Shown piece after piece: positions 1 to 12,429 of a stretch of 64,000 nucleotides of DNA. Both the position numbers and the translations under genes were made by a program. Each line of letters starts with the position of its first letter. The first letter of the stretch is position 1. The stretch comes from Cordylochernes scorpioides (Eukaryota; Arthropoda; Arachnida; Pseudoscorpiones; Chernetidae), in NCBI GenBank assembly GCA_030710605.1, contig CP092863.1, positions 138,416,994-138,480,993 of the forward strand, given 5' to 3'. The notes below the pieces were generated by a model. That model did not search any database. It had not been told where the DNA came from and saw only the letters and a program-made list of their open reading frames with translations.

Positions 1-75
1 AAACATAAAATTTGTAACTGTTATGTACTCTTCTACACCTAATATTCAATAATCTTAGGTGGTGTAGTTTCGATT

Positions 76-277
76 TGTTGGAATAGCGATCCACGGACCC
101 TCTGCGGGGAGCATTGAGGGATCGACCAATCAACGGCCGCGGCGGGCGCTGCGGTCGACGTCAAGATATTTAGTCTTTGTCCCTCGCCTTCCTATATAGA
201 CTTGCCTTTAAAATGTTGCTACTTTAACAGTTAATAAATAATCCTTTTATTCCTTGATTCAATCTCAAACTTCAACA
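76..277 (+). repeat. Copia left LTR
   Basis: Begins tgttggaatag and ends cttcaaca, the usual TG...CA ends. It carries a GC-rich stretch (ggccgcggcgg) and a tatata motif before tagacttgcc, which could be its promoter. It matches 4284-4503 closely. Confidence 0.93.
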
Positions 278-308
278 GGTTATGGGCCCAGCACGCTTCC
301 ACTGCGCC
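278..308 (+). other. Copia primer binding site (internal tRNA-iMet)
   Basis: Directly after the left LTR, ggttatgggcccagcacg and the bases after it are complementary to the D-arm to anticodon-loop region of animal initiator tRNA-Met. Drosophila copia is known to prime from a cut internal end of this tRNA. The match here, compared from memory, runs about 31 nt. Confidence 0.85.
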
Positions 309-3300
309 TAAAAGGATTAACCGCCAGCAGTGAGTAAGCCTTTGTTTTGCTCGAAGTTTAGGCGTCAACCGCCAACCATAACCCTAGTTTCTTTTTGTCG
401 TTGGCCGATTCCAAGACAAAGAAGATGAGCGAAGATTGTCTTTCAAGGATTAAAGTTTTTAATGGTGAAAACTTTTCACTATGGAAATTCCAATTCAGGC
501 TTCTTATGGAACAACAAAATTACTAGAATTATTGGAAGGCTTAGAAATAAAGCCGAATGTTGTTTCCTCCGACAGTAACTCTGAAAGTTCACTACAGAAT
601 TGGAAATCAAAGGACGTTAAGGCAAGGATGTTGTTATCACAGGCAATCGAATTAAAGTTTCTTCAGCCCTGATGAACTGTACTTCCGCTTCACAAATGTG
701 GCAGAAATTACTTGCTATTCATGAACAAAAATCCGAATTTACTATTGGCCTACTTTGGCAACAATTCTTCGATGCACGATTGACATCGGAAACAATAAGT
801 GATTACATAGCAAAAATTGAAAATATTTCTGCACAAATTTCACAAATGGGCGGAACCATAACGGAAGATCAAAAGGTAGCAAAAATTTTAAATACTTTGC
901 CTTCGAGTATGCGCTACTTTGTTGCAGCGTGGGAATCGTTAGATCCGAAAGCTCAAACTCTTAACAATTTAACTGCAAGACTTTTGATTGAAGAAACAAG
1001 GAATCAACAAAGCGGTTCTTCTAAACAAGATGAGGCCTTATTACACAGGCAAGCACGAACGAAGCCTAAAGATACACAACGTTCTTTTCAAGATGCCAAG
1101 AAGAACACTAAATGCCACTATTGTCACAAAATTGGACATTGGAGCCGCGAATGTAGAAAAAGATTAGCTAATGAGAAAAATAAATCCAAAAATCTTCATG
1201 ATTCAAAAGGAAGTTCAAGTGATTATGGACTTATTTTGTGCGATAATCAAGTAGAGCCCAATGATATTTGGTATGCTGACAGCGGTGCAAGCTGCAGCAT
1301 GACATTTCGACGAGAGTGGTTCAAGACCTACACGCCGTTCACCAGTGATCATCCAATCTACTTGGGAGACAACTCGACACTACTTGCAGAAGGCATGGGA
1401 GACATCGAGATTCAAGCCTACGTCGACGGTGGATGGTACAATACGTACATAAGAAATGTGCTCTACTCGCCGCAACTAAAGAAAAATTTGTATAGCCTTT
1501 CTACGTCCACAAGAAGAGGATTCAACGTCATTATCAAACATGACAAGCTACAGATCTTCATGGATAATGACCTAAAAGCGTAGGAGTGCGTCATGACGAC
1601 CTCTACAGGATGCTCTTCAAGGTTACGTCATCATCACAAGGATACATCACCAGCGAGAACAAGCTTCAGTTGTGGCACGAGAGACTTGCGCATCTTCCAG
1701 TTGCTACACTTCGAGAGATGGCGACCAAAGGATTGGTGGATGGTCTGCAGCCCTCAAGATTTAGAGGGAGAATTTTTCTTCTGTGAAGGATGCCAACTTG
1801 GAAAAGCCCATAGAAAGTCGTGCTATCCCTCAGATGGCAAAAACTACCAGCTAGGTGAGTTTATTTATGCTGATATTTGTGGCCCAATGCAGACTCAATC
1901 ATTAAGTAAATATCTGTATTTCTGCTTATTTAAAGATTACTTTAGTGGTTATCGCCATATTTATTTTATTAAAAACAAATCAGATGTGCTAGATATATTC
2001 AAAGAATATGCTACTCTAATCTATACTCAAACTGGAAATAAGATAAAAGTTCTTAGGACTGATAATGCGCTAGAATTCAAAAGCGATAATTTTGCAGATT
2101 AATGTAAAAGATTTGGGATAATTCACGAGTTCACTGCACCTTATGTGCACGAACAGATAGGACGTATAGAAAGAGACAATCGTACGATTGTGGAAGCAGC
2201 CAGGTCCATGCTAAATTCACGAAATCTTCCAGGATTTTTTTGGGCTGAGGCATGTAACACACAGCCACTAATATTCTAAATAGAAGTGCGACTAAGCAAA
2301 CCCCTGGAACGACACCTTATGAACTTTTCTTTGGCACAAAGCCTAATGTAGCTAACTATAAAATATTTGGCTGTAATGCTTATATGCATATTCCTAAAGA
2401 AAACCGTAAAAAGTGGGATAATAAATCGATAAAACTTATGTTTTTAGGTTATGAGAATACAAGCAAAAATTTTAGATTATGGGATTGGAAAACTAGAAAA
2501 ATAAGAATTTCTAAAGATGTCACATTCGATGAGAAAGCTACTACACATTCAGATAGAGAATCTACCAAACCCAAAGAAATAATATTTCAGATTAACAGCG
2601 CTCCGGATGAATCACCAGTTGCGACAGCAAACATTCCAGTGCAGGAAATGCCGCCAGTATCCGATATCAGTTCGCATCCAATGATAACACGCTCTAAAGT
2701 TTTGAATAGCCAATGTAACTTTGCGCTCGCTGATGAACCCAGTAACTATATAGATGCAATAACAAGTTCAGATTCAGAAAGATGGAAATTAGCCATGGAT
2801 GAAGAGATTGATGCATTAAATAAAAATAAAACATGGACTTTAGAACGTTTGGCAGATGGTCATAAACCTATCGGTTGTAAATGGGTTTATAAAATTAAAA
2901 CGGAGTCCGATGGTACAATTCAACGGTTCAAAGCCAGATTAGTTGCAAAAGGCTATTCTCAAATCAAAAATGTTGACTATTTCGATACGTTTAGCCCAGT
3001 AGTCAGGTATGATTCGTTACGCATTCTTTTATCACACGCTGCTTCTGAAAGGATGTTTCTTAAGCAATTCGATGTAAAGACAGCTTTTCTCAATGGCGAA
3101 TTAGAGGAACTTGTTTATCTTGAACAACCAGAAGGCTACAAGAGAGATGATAATAGCTGCTATAGATTACATAAAAGTCTGTATGGTCTTAAACAATCTT
3201 CTAGAAATTGGAATAAGAAATTTACCAATTTTTTGAATAGCCATAATTTCAAAACATCAGACGCCGACCCGTGCATTTTCATTGGAACACACAATGATTC

Positions 3301-4283
3301 AAATGTTATCTTAGCTCTCTATGTTGATGATGGAATTATTCTATCTAAAGATAAAGAGGCAATAGCTATTATAATGGATGAGTTAGAACACGCATTTGAA
3401 ATTACATCCGGAAGTGTTAACTTTTTTGTTGGGCTACAAATAGAGCAGTCAGAAGATAGGGCAAGTATTTTCATTCACCAGTCATCATATATTGACAAAA
3501 TTTTGAGTAAATTTAATATGGCTGACTGTATTCCTGCTTCGGTGCCTATGGATCCTTCTGTCATCTTAACAAAACAGGACTGTCCTACTCCAGAACAAAA
3601 GGAAAAGATGCCTAAATTCCCTTTTCGAGAAGCTGTTGGATCCCTTATGTTTGCATCATGTGTTTCACGTCCAGATATCACTTATGCATTTTCACAAGTG
3701 AGTAAATTCCTAGAATATCCAGGACCTGCACATTGTACAACAGTGAAGAATATTTTCCGTTATCTGAAAGGCACTCCACACATGGGAATTCTCTTCACTG
3801 GACAAGACCAACTTGTTGGCTACTCTGATAGTGATTTTGCTCGTGATGTTGACTCCAGAAAAAGTACGACTGGTTATGCCTTCATGATGAACGGAGGAAC
3901 TGTTTCTTGGGCAAGCCAACGACAACCAATTATCGCACTTTCAACCACCGAAAGTGAATACATCGCTGCCTGCAGTGCTGCTAAGGAATTGATTTGGATC
4001 AGAAGACTTCTACAGGGCATCGGCTGTGATATTACTAAAGAAACTGAACTTTATATCGACAACCAAGCAGCAATAAAACTTGTTGAAAATCCAGTATTCC
4101 ACAAACGAACGAAACATATTGATGTTCGCTACCACTTCATTAGATCCAAACATGAAGAAGGTGAACTTAAAGTGCATAATGTTTGCAGCTCAGAACAGCT
4201 AGCTGATATAATGACTAAACCTCTTCCACGTAACCAATTCCACTACTTAAGAGGTCTACTGAACATTTTGGATCGAGAGGGAG

Positions 4284-4503
4284 TGTTGGAATAGCGATCC
4301 ACGGACCTCTGCGGGGAGCATTGAGGGATCGACCAATCAATGGCCGCGGCGGCGCTGCGGTCGACGTCAAGATATTTAGTCTTTGTCCCTCGCCTTCCTA
4401 TATAGACTTGCCTTTAAAATGTTGCTACTTTAACATCTTGTTTTAAGTTACTTTGTTTAATAAATAATCCTTTTATTCCTTGATTCAATCTCAAACTTCA
4501 ACA
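4284..4503 (+). repeat. Copia right LTR
   Basis: Matches 76-277 nearly base for base, with one extra stretch of about 20 nt before taataaataatcc. It is preceded by the purine-rich gatcgagagggag, the expected polypurine tract. Confidence 0.92.
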
Positions 4504-5190
4504 CTATTAAAAAGAGATTGTATGCTACTGTTATATATTTGCATATAATTATTACAGAATTATCATAAGAACTAAAAACATGAATATATCACGCTATATA
4601 TTGATTACATCGCACAACAACAACCAAGTCCTTGGTCAAAACCATATATATATTATATATTACAGTAACAAATAAATTTACTGGCAATTTGTGTTTTCCT
4701 TTCAATAATAACAAATATTATCTATACAGAGACTTTACTGCAATGATAAAAGTTATTGAATGAGAAGGCTTGGCTCATCAGTAGTAAACCCTCTCAGCGG
4801 TTTCGCCAAATTAATCTCTAGACCGCTTTACTATTATATTGGATTGGCTTGGGATATACCCTACATTTACTATGGAAGACAGCTTAGGGGTGTTTAGTGA
4901 ACATACGAACATAAGCTTATAGTTATATATAATTTCAAGGTAATGCATCGAGCAAAGCTCTTCCGCAAATATGGTTTTAAATAGATCAGGCTCTTCCATG
5001 GATAAGTTCCTTTTTAATATATTTTGAATAAAAAGATATTTATTCGTGGAATTCTGATGTTTTCATCTTAAAAGAGAGTTATGTCAGGACTTGATTGTCA
5101 CCAGGATATCACAATAATCAAATAAGCGAGCGAGCAAGCATCTTCAAAGCGAGCAAGCAAACTAACGATCTAAGCGAATATACCAAGAGA
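4504..5190. other. Flank and presumed 5' region of unit 1
   Basis: No gene seen. About 4737-4822 is an inverted match to a segment found near 20110-20235, 35670-35790 and 53200-53310 (cagcggtttcgccaa against ttggcgaaaccgctg). From about 4828 the sequence is collinear with 22690, 38191 and 59044, which sets the left edge of duplicated unit 1. The stretch before 5198 carries repeated gcgagcaagca motifs that recur before exon 1 in all four units and looks like a 5' leader. No convincing TATA or initiator could be placed. Confidence 0.5.
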
Positions 5191-5245
5191 ATACAAAATG
5201 GGCTGTTTCAGCTTCTGTAAGATTTTTAGACGGAAGAAGTAAGTG

Positions 5246-7060
5246 AAACATAGCATATACTCAACATTGAGCAAACTTAATTCAACAACGAAGATAGAAA
5301 AATTCATAGAAATTTTTATAAATATTTCAAAAAATCAAAAAATACAAATTCAACATATTATACATGATTCTGATTCGAATATAAAATCATACATTTTTTG
5401 GTTTGTTTTTCAAGAGTTATTTTCCCAAGATATTCGATTCTAAAATTATTACAAATTGATTCACATCTCTTAAAAGAAATATAATAAAGATAAAATAAGA
5501 AAATAATAATCCTTTGGGGGTACATGCTAATATATTTTTTATAATTTTTTAAACATTTTCCACTAACAATTTAGGATGATCAATTCCATATTTTTCTATA
5601 TTTAAACCATAATAGTGTTTGAAAGAACTCAAAGTTGAAAAATTAATGCATTGATTACACTTCTAATACTAGTAATGACTGATTAAAAATTATAATAAAA
5701 TTGTGTGTAAAAATAAAGTTTCATATAAAAATTATACATACATATATGTTATCTTGCAAGTTTGAAGAAATAATTTTTAAACATTACAAAAACTTTATCG
5801 ACAAAAATAAACAAAACTATATATTGACAAACGATATATTCAAGTAAATGGATAATTTATATATACATTATAGAAAAAAAAAAAATTCAACATAATTAGC
5901 ATTTATAATTACATTGGGATGTCTACCTATGGTACACATGTTACTTCTTTAATTATTTTCTAAATTATTAATAATAAAATATATAAACAGGATTAAATAT
6001 TTTGCATTAGAATAATTATTTTTTTACATGTGGTTATAGAATAATTATTATTGTCTTTTACTGCCTCGAATATTATTCATAAATATAATCATAACACGTT
6101 TAATATCCAGTGAAAAATATATTATTTCTATTCACACAGGGTATAACAGACATTAAAAATCCAGCACTAATATATTTTTTATTTATTTAATATTATTTAA
6201 CACAAAACACACAGAATCCATTATTAAGTCATATAGTCCTATACATGTATTTTACTAAGGAGTCTGCAACTAAAAAAGAATAAAAAAGTAAAAGCTAATC
6301 ATAAGTAAAAACACTGGTATTTTTACATAAGATACATTCATGATTAAGCCGTTATTAAGATATTTTATATTATGCAAAAATTCCTCAGCTCAAAAACGGA
6401 GGTTATAAAAATCGAACTTATTAACTGAATTTAAATTGAAAGGAAGAGAAATACAAAAGAAAATAAAGGCAAGTAAAGGAGAAATATATATTTAAAAAAT
6501 CATGTTAGGTATTGTTTTATTATTTTGCTAACTACTTTTTGAAAATCGATATTACAACAACAACAAAAAGCTTTTTTTAAGACCTTTTAGTCTTATACAG
6601 ATTTTCCAAGCAGAAATGTAGGATACATGCAGGGAAAAAAGTAATAGTACCTTAATGGTAATATGAAATTAATATACAAGAAAAATTATTTAAAGACAAT
6701 CAATCTAATAAATATAGATTAGTCTGGGTAAATTGGAGGAAAATAAATTTATTATATATGGATTTACCACAGATTCTCTGCGAATAAAAAATCGATATTG
6801 AACACAAAATGCAATATCCCCTATAGGGATATTCGTGTCGAAATATTTACACATTCACCAATATTTACATACCTCTAAATTTTCTAAATATTAGAAGGTG
6901 TTGTAAAAGAAAAATCATAAATGTATGTTGATATAGGTTTAGAATTTTTAATGAATCTGATATTCAAAGAATATTAATCAAACATTATATTTATTGATTT
7001 ACAAAATAGAGAACAAAATATAAAAGTGAACCTAATATTGAGCAATAAACCTTTTTTTTT
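5246..7060. other. AT-rich intron 1 sequence, U1
   Basis: Nothing gene-like that is kept across all units. A 66-codon open stretch directly after exon 1 (to 5443) persists in U2 and U3 but is interrupted in U4, and it starts inside the donor, so it is taken as chance. Confidence 0.6.
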
Positions 7061-7068
7061 TCTTTCAG

Positions 7069-7109
7069 TTAGCGCCTATTTACCTGCGAGCTTACACACA
7101 CTCTCTGAG
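7069..7109 (+). other. Possible small exon in intron 1 (U1)
   Basis: A 41-nt segment between a strong pyrimidine tract plus acceptor (tttttttctttcag) and a gtaaca donor. It recurs at 25612-25650, about 41510-41548, about 57691-57738, and in a weaker form near 25100 and 41010. Joined to exon 1 it gives an immediate TAG, so if used it is noncoding or belongs to another transcript. It could also be simple shared repeat sequence. Confidence 0.25.
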
Positions 7110-7990
7110 GTAACAATTAATTAATATATATACAACTAATCCAATCTCTGGTCTTGGCTGTCGAAAGTCTTCAACGATATATACCACTCTTCCACCAACA
7201 CATTTTATCACAATTATCTTATTTTATCAATTAATAAAGTTGAGGTACCATATTTTGAAATGAAAATGTAGAATTTGAAGTATAAAAAGACCCAATTCAA
7301 ACAGGTGAACAATGGTTATAGACATTAAGACATCAGCACTCTGCTATAAGCATTTCTCTCTCTCAGATTTTTATTCTTTATCTCAAATTATTTTATTTGT
7401 TTACTATTATACAATAAATAAATAACAAACGAACACACAAGTTTTTATTGATATCCCAAACTTATATAACAATTTAAATAAAAAATCATAGAGGTTACAA
7501 TTAAAGAGACATTTATATTATGCTACACTCACATTTATTCTACAATTTCTGTTCCCTTATAGAATTGTATTCAAAGCTGCCACACATTCAATAATATTTA
7601 TCTAAAGTTTATAAAAGAATAAATATAGATAATTTCATATTTTAGCTAGAATAATTATATATATATGGGAACTGTATTCCCAAATAAAAGGAAAACACAT
7701 TTACTCTAAACACACACATACACACTTCACTTTTCAACACTGCTTTAATTTCATTTTTTATTAACATGGCAAACATGGTAGATTAACATGGCGGAGCTGA
7801 TATAATAACATGGATGACAATAAAATCACAACATTGTGTAAATATACAAAGCAGCTTAACCTCACTTGTGTAAAATACTGAGTTATATTTTGTAATTGTC
7901 CATTTCACTTCACCTACATTTATATTCAATGAATACTACAGAGATTCTTTTTAATAGCACAGTATATTGCTGCATCATCATAACAAGATA

Positions 7991-8149
7991 CAGTAGAACC
8001 TCCCTTTAGCGGACACCTCTCTACAAAGGACAGTTTTCATTTACAAAATTACCACTTTTACAATTTAGCAACTTATGGTAAGAGGACACCTCTCTCTAAA
8101 GGACACTTTTGATCTGCAATTAGATGTCCTTTATAGGGAGGTTCTACTG
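7991..8149 (+). mobile_element. MITE, pogo/Tigger-like ends (U1, upstream of exon A)
   Basis: 159-bp element with ends CAGTAGAACCTCCC and GGGAGGTTCTACTG, flanked by TA on both sides, the target preference of Tc1/mariner-pogo elements. Its inside holds inverted repeats of the motif aggacacctctc / taaaggaca, so it can fold into several hairpins. No coding capacity. Confidence 0.8.
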
Positions 8150-8639
8150 TACCAACAGAAAACATTGAAAGAGAGTGAATGCTCTATTAAAGTTTACCAA
8201 AGTTGGAGGAATTTACTGATAGGAATATATTGATAATTTACAGTACTGGACTGACAGTATTCTTCCTGTGGTTACAGGACTAAGGGGAGAGGACGCAAAC
8301 AGGGCATACACACCCCACCTGCCACACCTCCACCCACACCCCTCACCCCCGGCTCCCCATTTCCATATTTTAACGCCATCGACACTAAGTTTGATGAGCC
8401 GGGGTTCCTCCATTGTTGAGTTTGGGTCATCGGGCTCTGTCCCTTCCCTTCTGTAGGGCCTCACTATCACAGCGTTAGGTCCAACAGCACAGTACAACAT
8501 TCGCTCACATAACAAAGCGCGGGACTTCCATCTTACCCGCACATCAACACACCCTAGTCTTCATGGAGCACCACCACGTCCTTTGGGCAGGTAAGCTATA
8601 TCCTTTATTTTTCTCTTTTAATAATAATCTTTATTATAT

Positions 8640-9036
8640 TGTTACGACGCTTCTCAGCCGTCGATGTTTGCGTGCAAGGTTTACTGAGAAGACAATGAGG
8701 GTTCGTTTTGGATACAGCTTAGTGCGGTATATTTATTATAAGAACTTAAAAAGGGATATTAATAACTATACATGGGAGATAAACACTTGCCTTTAATGCC
8801 GCCCCTGGTAGGTTTCTCCTCGTCCTCCGCTTGTTATTCCACACAGTCCCGGAGCCCACTTCCTGAAATGGAATGCGTCACACCACGATAGCGAGTCCAT
8901 GTTCCGACGCCATCTTCCAACTCAAGCCGTTCCAAACTGTTTTCCGTTCTTTTCTCGCGCGCGCGTGCTCGCGCGGGCGTGCCTTGCCTCCCTTGGCTTT
9001 CCCACATCTTCTCTTCTACTTTTCTGCATCGCTTCA
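8640..9036. mobile_element. Solo-LTR-like insertion, fossil
   Basis: 397 bp present only in U1, in the intron after exon A. It begins TGTTACGACGC and ends CGCTTCA, and is flanked by atat on both sides; U2 and U3 have the uninterrupted site. TG...CA ends with a 4-bp target duplication suggest a solo LTR, possibly gypsy-type. It holds an alternating cgcgcgcgcgtgc run near 8958. Confidence 0.6.
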
Positions 9037-9441
9037 ATATTATTAATTGTATAATCAATTAAGAACCAATTAAAAGAACGATTTCTGAATAAGCCCTAAA
9101 TTTTACTGATATTTACCATAGAACTTGTATTCTGTTGAGAGAAGAGCTAAATCCGATCTCTCCTTATTTTCATATTTAAATTAATTTAGTTTCTTAAATA
9201 ATAGAAAATTTGAGAGTATTCATATTAAAATTTAATATTACTCTTTAAAAACTATTACAAACTTTTAAAAGATTCTGTTATATTTACCCATAATGTGATT
9301 ATTTTTAATGAAAAGTTTAATCTGTACTATTTTACAAGATAATTTTACGTTTTAAATGTATCAAAAAAGTATAAATAAATAATATTAATTTAAATGAAAA
9401 ATCACAGAAAAACTAGTGTTAAGATGGATTTTGTAATGCAG

Positions 9442-9596
9442 CTGGGGGAGTGAGCGAGTGTCGTCTGGGCAACGACCTACCTATTACCATCCAATTGGCG
9501 CCATAACGTGGAGAGGCAGACGAAGATTTGGGGGGGTCTTCGTCTGCACTACCTGACGGGACTTGTGAGCCCACACGCGGAGACATATGTCAATGT
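9442..9596 (+). other. Exon B, U1 (repeated exon family, long form)
   Basis: 155 nt between acceptor ttgtaatgcag and donor gtaagtac. It is the outlying first member of the repeated exon family; it shares the core gtcgtctgggcaacgacc, the spaced ccatcc and the tcttcgtctgc block with exons E and F. One base fewer than U2 (acctacc for acctaacc) changes its frame. Coding status unproven. Confidence 0.4.
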
Positions 9597-9898
9597 GTAA
9601 GTACATCTACATTGTTGAATGAGACTTTGTTTCTCTGCCTTAGCAATTATTTAGACCAATGTCAGACACCAAATATCTCTAAGAAACCTTCATAGGCCAA
9701 CACAACATGGAAACAGGTCATAAGTCCAATTTAAAAGAATTAAAATGTCATTATAGAGAAATATAGTATCAAAACCAGAAAGGCTATACTTAGAAACTTA
9801 TACATCATCTAAATTCTAAAGTATAAATATAAAAATTGATCATCCCCCCTACAATTTGTAAATATAATAAAATAATTGCAACTTTAAGACAAGATTTT

Positions 9899-10985
9899 CC
9901 CTAGCCCTGCAATGATTGTATCACGGGTCTGGCCTAGTGTATAGCTATATCTTCCCTAAAGTGTTTTTCTTTAAATAGGACCGTAGAAGAGTGTTCTCTA
10001 AATATCCAAAGGCTTTATTTATTTTATTCAAAGGCAATTAGAAAATTTAAGAGATCTGTGCTCCACCGAAGTTTTACATTTATCTCATCTAAACTCAAAA
10101 TCTTGTTATTGTTGTATATTCACTAGTCTTGCAATGATTTTATCATGGGTCTAGTCTAGTTTCTAGCTATCTCTCACTTTACACTGTTTTTTCTCTAAAT
10201 ATGACCCTAGAGGAAGTCTCAATTCTCAAAGGATTTGTTTATTTTTTTCAAAGACATTTAGAAAATATAAGATAATTGTGCTCCACCGAAGTACTACACT
10301 AAACTCATCTAGACTCAAAATCTTGCTATGTTGTATATTCACTAGTCTTGCAATGATTTTATCATGGGTCTAGTCTAGTTTCTAGCTATCTCTCACTTTA
10401 CACTGTTTTTTCTCTAAATATGACCCTAGAGGAATTCTCAATTCTCAAAGGATTTGTTTATTTTTCTCAAAGACAATTAGAAAATATAAGATAATTGTGC
10501 TCCACCGAAGTTCTACACTAAACTCATCTAGACTCAAAATCTTGCTATGTTGTATATTCACTAGTCTTGCAATGATTTTATCATGGGTCTAGTCTAGTTT
10601 CTAGCTATCTCTCACTTTACACTGTTTTTTCTCTAAATATGACCCTAGAGGAATTCTCAATTCTCAAAGGATTTGTTTATTTTTCTCAAAGACAATTAGA
10701 AAATATAAGATAATTGTGCTCCACCGAAGTTCTACACTAAACTCATCTAGACTCAAAATCTTGCTATGTTGTATATTCACTAGTCTTGCAATGATTTTAT
10801 CATGGGTCTAGTCTAGTTTCTAGCTATATTTCTCCTTATATTATTTTTCTTTAAATATAACCGTAGAGAGAGAGAGAGAGAGAGAAGAATTCTCAATAAT
10901 CAAAGGATTTGTTTATTTTATTCAAAGACAATTAGAAAATTTAAGATATTTGGGCTCCATCGAATTACTACACAAATTTCTAAGT
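9899..10985 (+). repeat. 219-bp tandem repeat, expanded (U1)
   Basis: About five copies at 219-bp spacing, marked by actagtcttgcaatg at 10122, 10341, 10560 and 10779 and a diverged start near 9901. U2 and U3 have only about two copies each, so it expanded in U1. The last copy contains a short (ag)n run near 10865-10887. Confidence 0.9.
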
Positions 10986-11628
10986 TTTAATTTGTTTGTT
11001 GTTTTGTTTATTTCCTCTGTAATAGGCGCAAATATTTCAATATCACCTCTGGTTGATTAATAAAGTACTAGACAAATCTCACCTGGACTGAAAATCTTGC
11101 TATTGTTGTATTTTGTAATGTGATAAAGAAACTATATTGCGAAATAATGTAATATTTTATTAAGATATAAAGTCTATAAAATTCGAAATATAAAAAATAC
11201 ATGCATTTCTCACTATTTTGTTATATGGGATTTTTATTATAGTGCTTCATTTATTTACTAAATGTTTGTTGCCATCGTCTTAGAATGTGCTTAGCCCCCA
11301 TATTTAATTTTCAAAATATTTTGGAAAGGTGAACTATTGACAGTGGTTTCAGGCTTTGGTCTTCATCAATATGTGCATATACATACACTCATGAACAAAA
11401 CTTAAGGAAGTTGTACCTTTTAGCATGTATATCGGGATTCAGACAATAACTCTGAAAGGTATTACAGTGACCTTTATTGAAGACACACGAGATAACCAAG
11501 TGTGAACAAAATTGCCTCTGCCTCCACAAAAAGTAGACGACCAGCAACATCAAAGACTATCCACTTTCTTAAGTTTTATTCATGAGTATATATGAGACAT
11601 GAACAGAATTTTAAATTGAAACGTTTTT

Positions 11629-11741
11629 GGGTGTTTCCTCCGAAAATACTTAACTTTTGGTATCTAGACTGGTACATAAAGTTTAGTATTTTCGGAGGAA
11701 ACACCCACTGGTACTTTATGTACCAGTCTAGATACCAAAAG
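11629..11741. repeat. Interleaved inverted repeats (U1)
   Basis: Arm a (11629-11650, gggtgtttcctcc...) pairs with 11685-11706, and arm b (11654-11682, cttttggtatctagac...) pairs with 11713-11741, giving the order a b a' b'. U2 and U3 have only one a followed by one b'. This looks like a short inverted copy inserted beside its source. Confidence 0.85.
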
Positions 11742-12044
11742 TTTCTGTTTAAAATATTATCAATGATATTAAAATTATTATCAAGCTTATAAAATTTAAT
11801 AGAGCGTAAATCTGGTTTATAATTTCTTGTTCTTTCCTTTAATGAACAAATAACTAGTTTTTTCATTAATGCACCAAGTTTAAATTACTCTATATGTTTA
11901 AAATACAACATAAACTTGCGGTAGGATATGGTATTCATGTACCAAAAGAGGCATTTCTCTCCTGTTTAAAACATCCTTTTTTGGGATGTTATGGAATAGA
12001 AACTTTGATTGTACTGATGAGGGTCATAGTTCTAAACCATGGTA

Positions 12045-12219
12045 CAGTAGAACCTCCCTGTTAAGGATATCTAAATGCAGAGCCAAAGTGTCCTTTAGGG
12101 GGAGGTGTCCTCTTACCAGAGAGTTGCTAAATAGTAAAAATAGTAATTTTGCAAATGAAAACTCTCTGTTGTGGAGAGGTGTCCTCTAGCGGGGTGTCCG
12201 CTAAAGGGAGGTTTTACTG
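12045..12219 (-). mobile_element. MITE, pogo/Tigger-like ends (U1, before module array)
   Basis: About 175 bp, ends CAGTAGAACCTCCC and GGGAGGTTTTACTG with TA flanks. Inverted relative to the copy at 7991. Confidence 0.75.
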
Positions 12220-12429
12220 TATATAGATTGCCTTTTGGTTTAATTTGCATAAACTGGTGTTGTGGTTTAATCTTTATCGCCACTTTAACGTTCTGTACCT
12301 GGATGATGATTCGAAAGGCTTTGTTTTCAATAGTTTTTTTTTAATGAGCGAGGTGATTATTTTGGAACATGTTTATAAGTAGTTCTTTTCTTATATTTCA
12401 AGAAGCTTATGTTAGATGTTGTAATGCAG

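Larger units (their letters stand above)
76..4503 (+). mobile_element. Ty1/copia LTR retrotransposon, fossil
   Basis: A near full-length copia element in plus orientation. Parts in order: left LTR (76-277), tRNA primer site (278-308), gag from about 425 with a CCHC zinc knuckle near 1113-1155, aspartic protease with DSGAS near 1279, GAG-pre-integrase and integrase about 1660-2400, reverse transcriptase about 2830-3550 with YVDDG near 3321, RNase H about 3820-4230, a purine tract just before 4284, right LTR (4284-4503). Protease, then integrase, then RT is the copia order, not the gypsy order. The 5-bp flanks cgatt and ctatt differ at one base and are a likely target duplication. The LTRs are almost alike apart from one short length difference, so insertion was recent. 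The coding part is broken, with a few interruptions. It lies just outside the duplicated units. Confidence 0.93.
5198..8419 (+). pseudogene. U1 copy of lipidated-N-terminus gene, disrupted
   Basis: Candidate gene copy with exon 1 at 5198-5238 and exon A from 8278. Exon 1 codes MGCFSFCKIFRRK and ends in AA|GTAAGTG; exon A follows the acceptor gtggttacag and the joined codon is AAG, so the frame is kept. The exon A reading runs through the basic TKGRGRKQG and the proline-rich PPATPPPTPLTPG to EPGFLHC, then stops at 8417-8419. Compared with U2 and U3, 146 bp (equivalent to 26955-27100) are missing between short matching ends. That deletion shifts the frame and also removes the possible internal donor, leaving only about 60 codons. 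The remainder of exon A to its donor at 8591 is present. Function unknown; likely a decayed paralogue. Confidence 0.45.

Noticed and set aside
5243-5443. 66-codon open frame after exon 1, also in U2 and U3
   Set aside because: Starts at a GTG within the splice donor, has no ATG and is interrupted in U4; best explained as intron sequence shared by duplication.
8213-8542. 109-codon minus-strand frame opposite exon A
   Set aside because: Antisense shadow of a GC- and proline-codon-rich exon; not kept in U2 and U3 in the same form.
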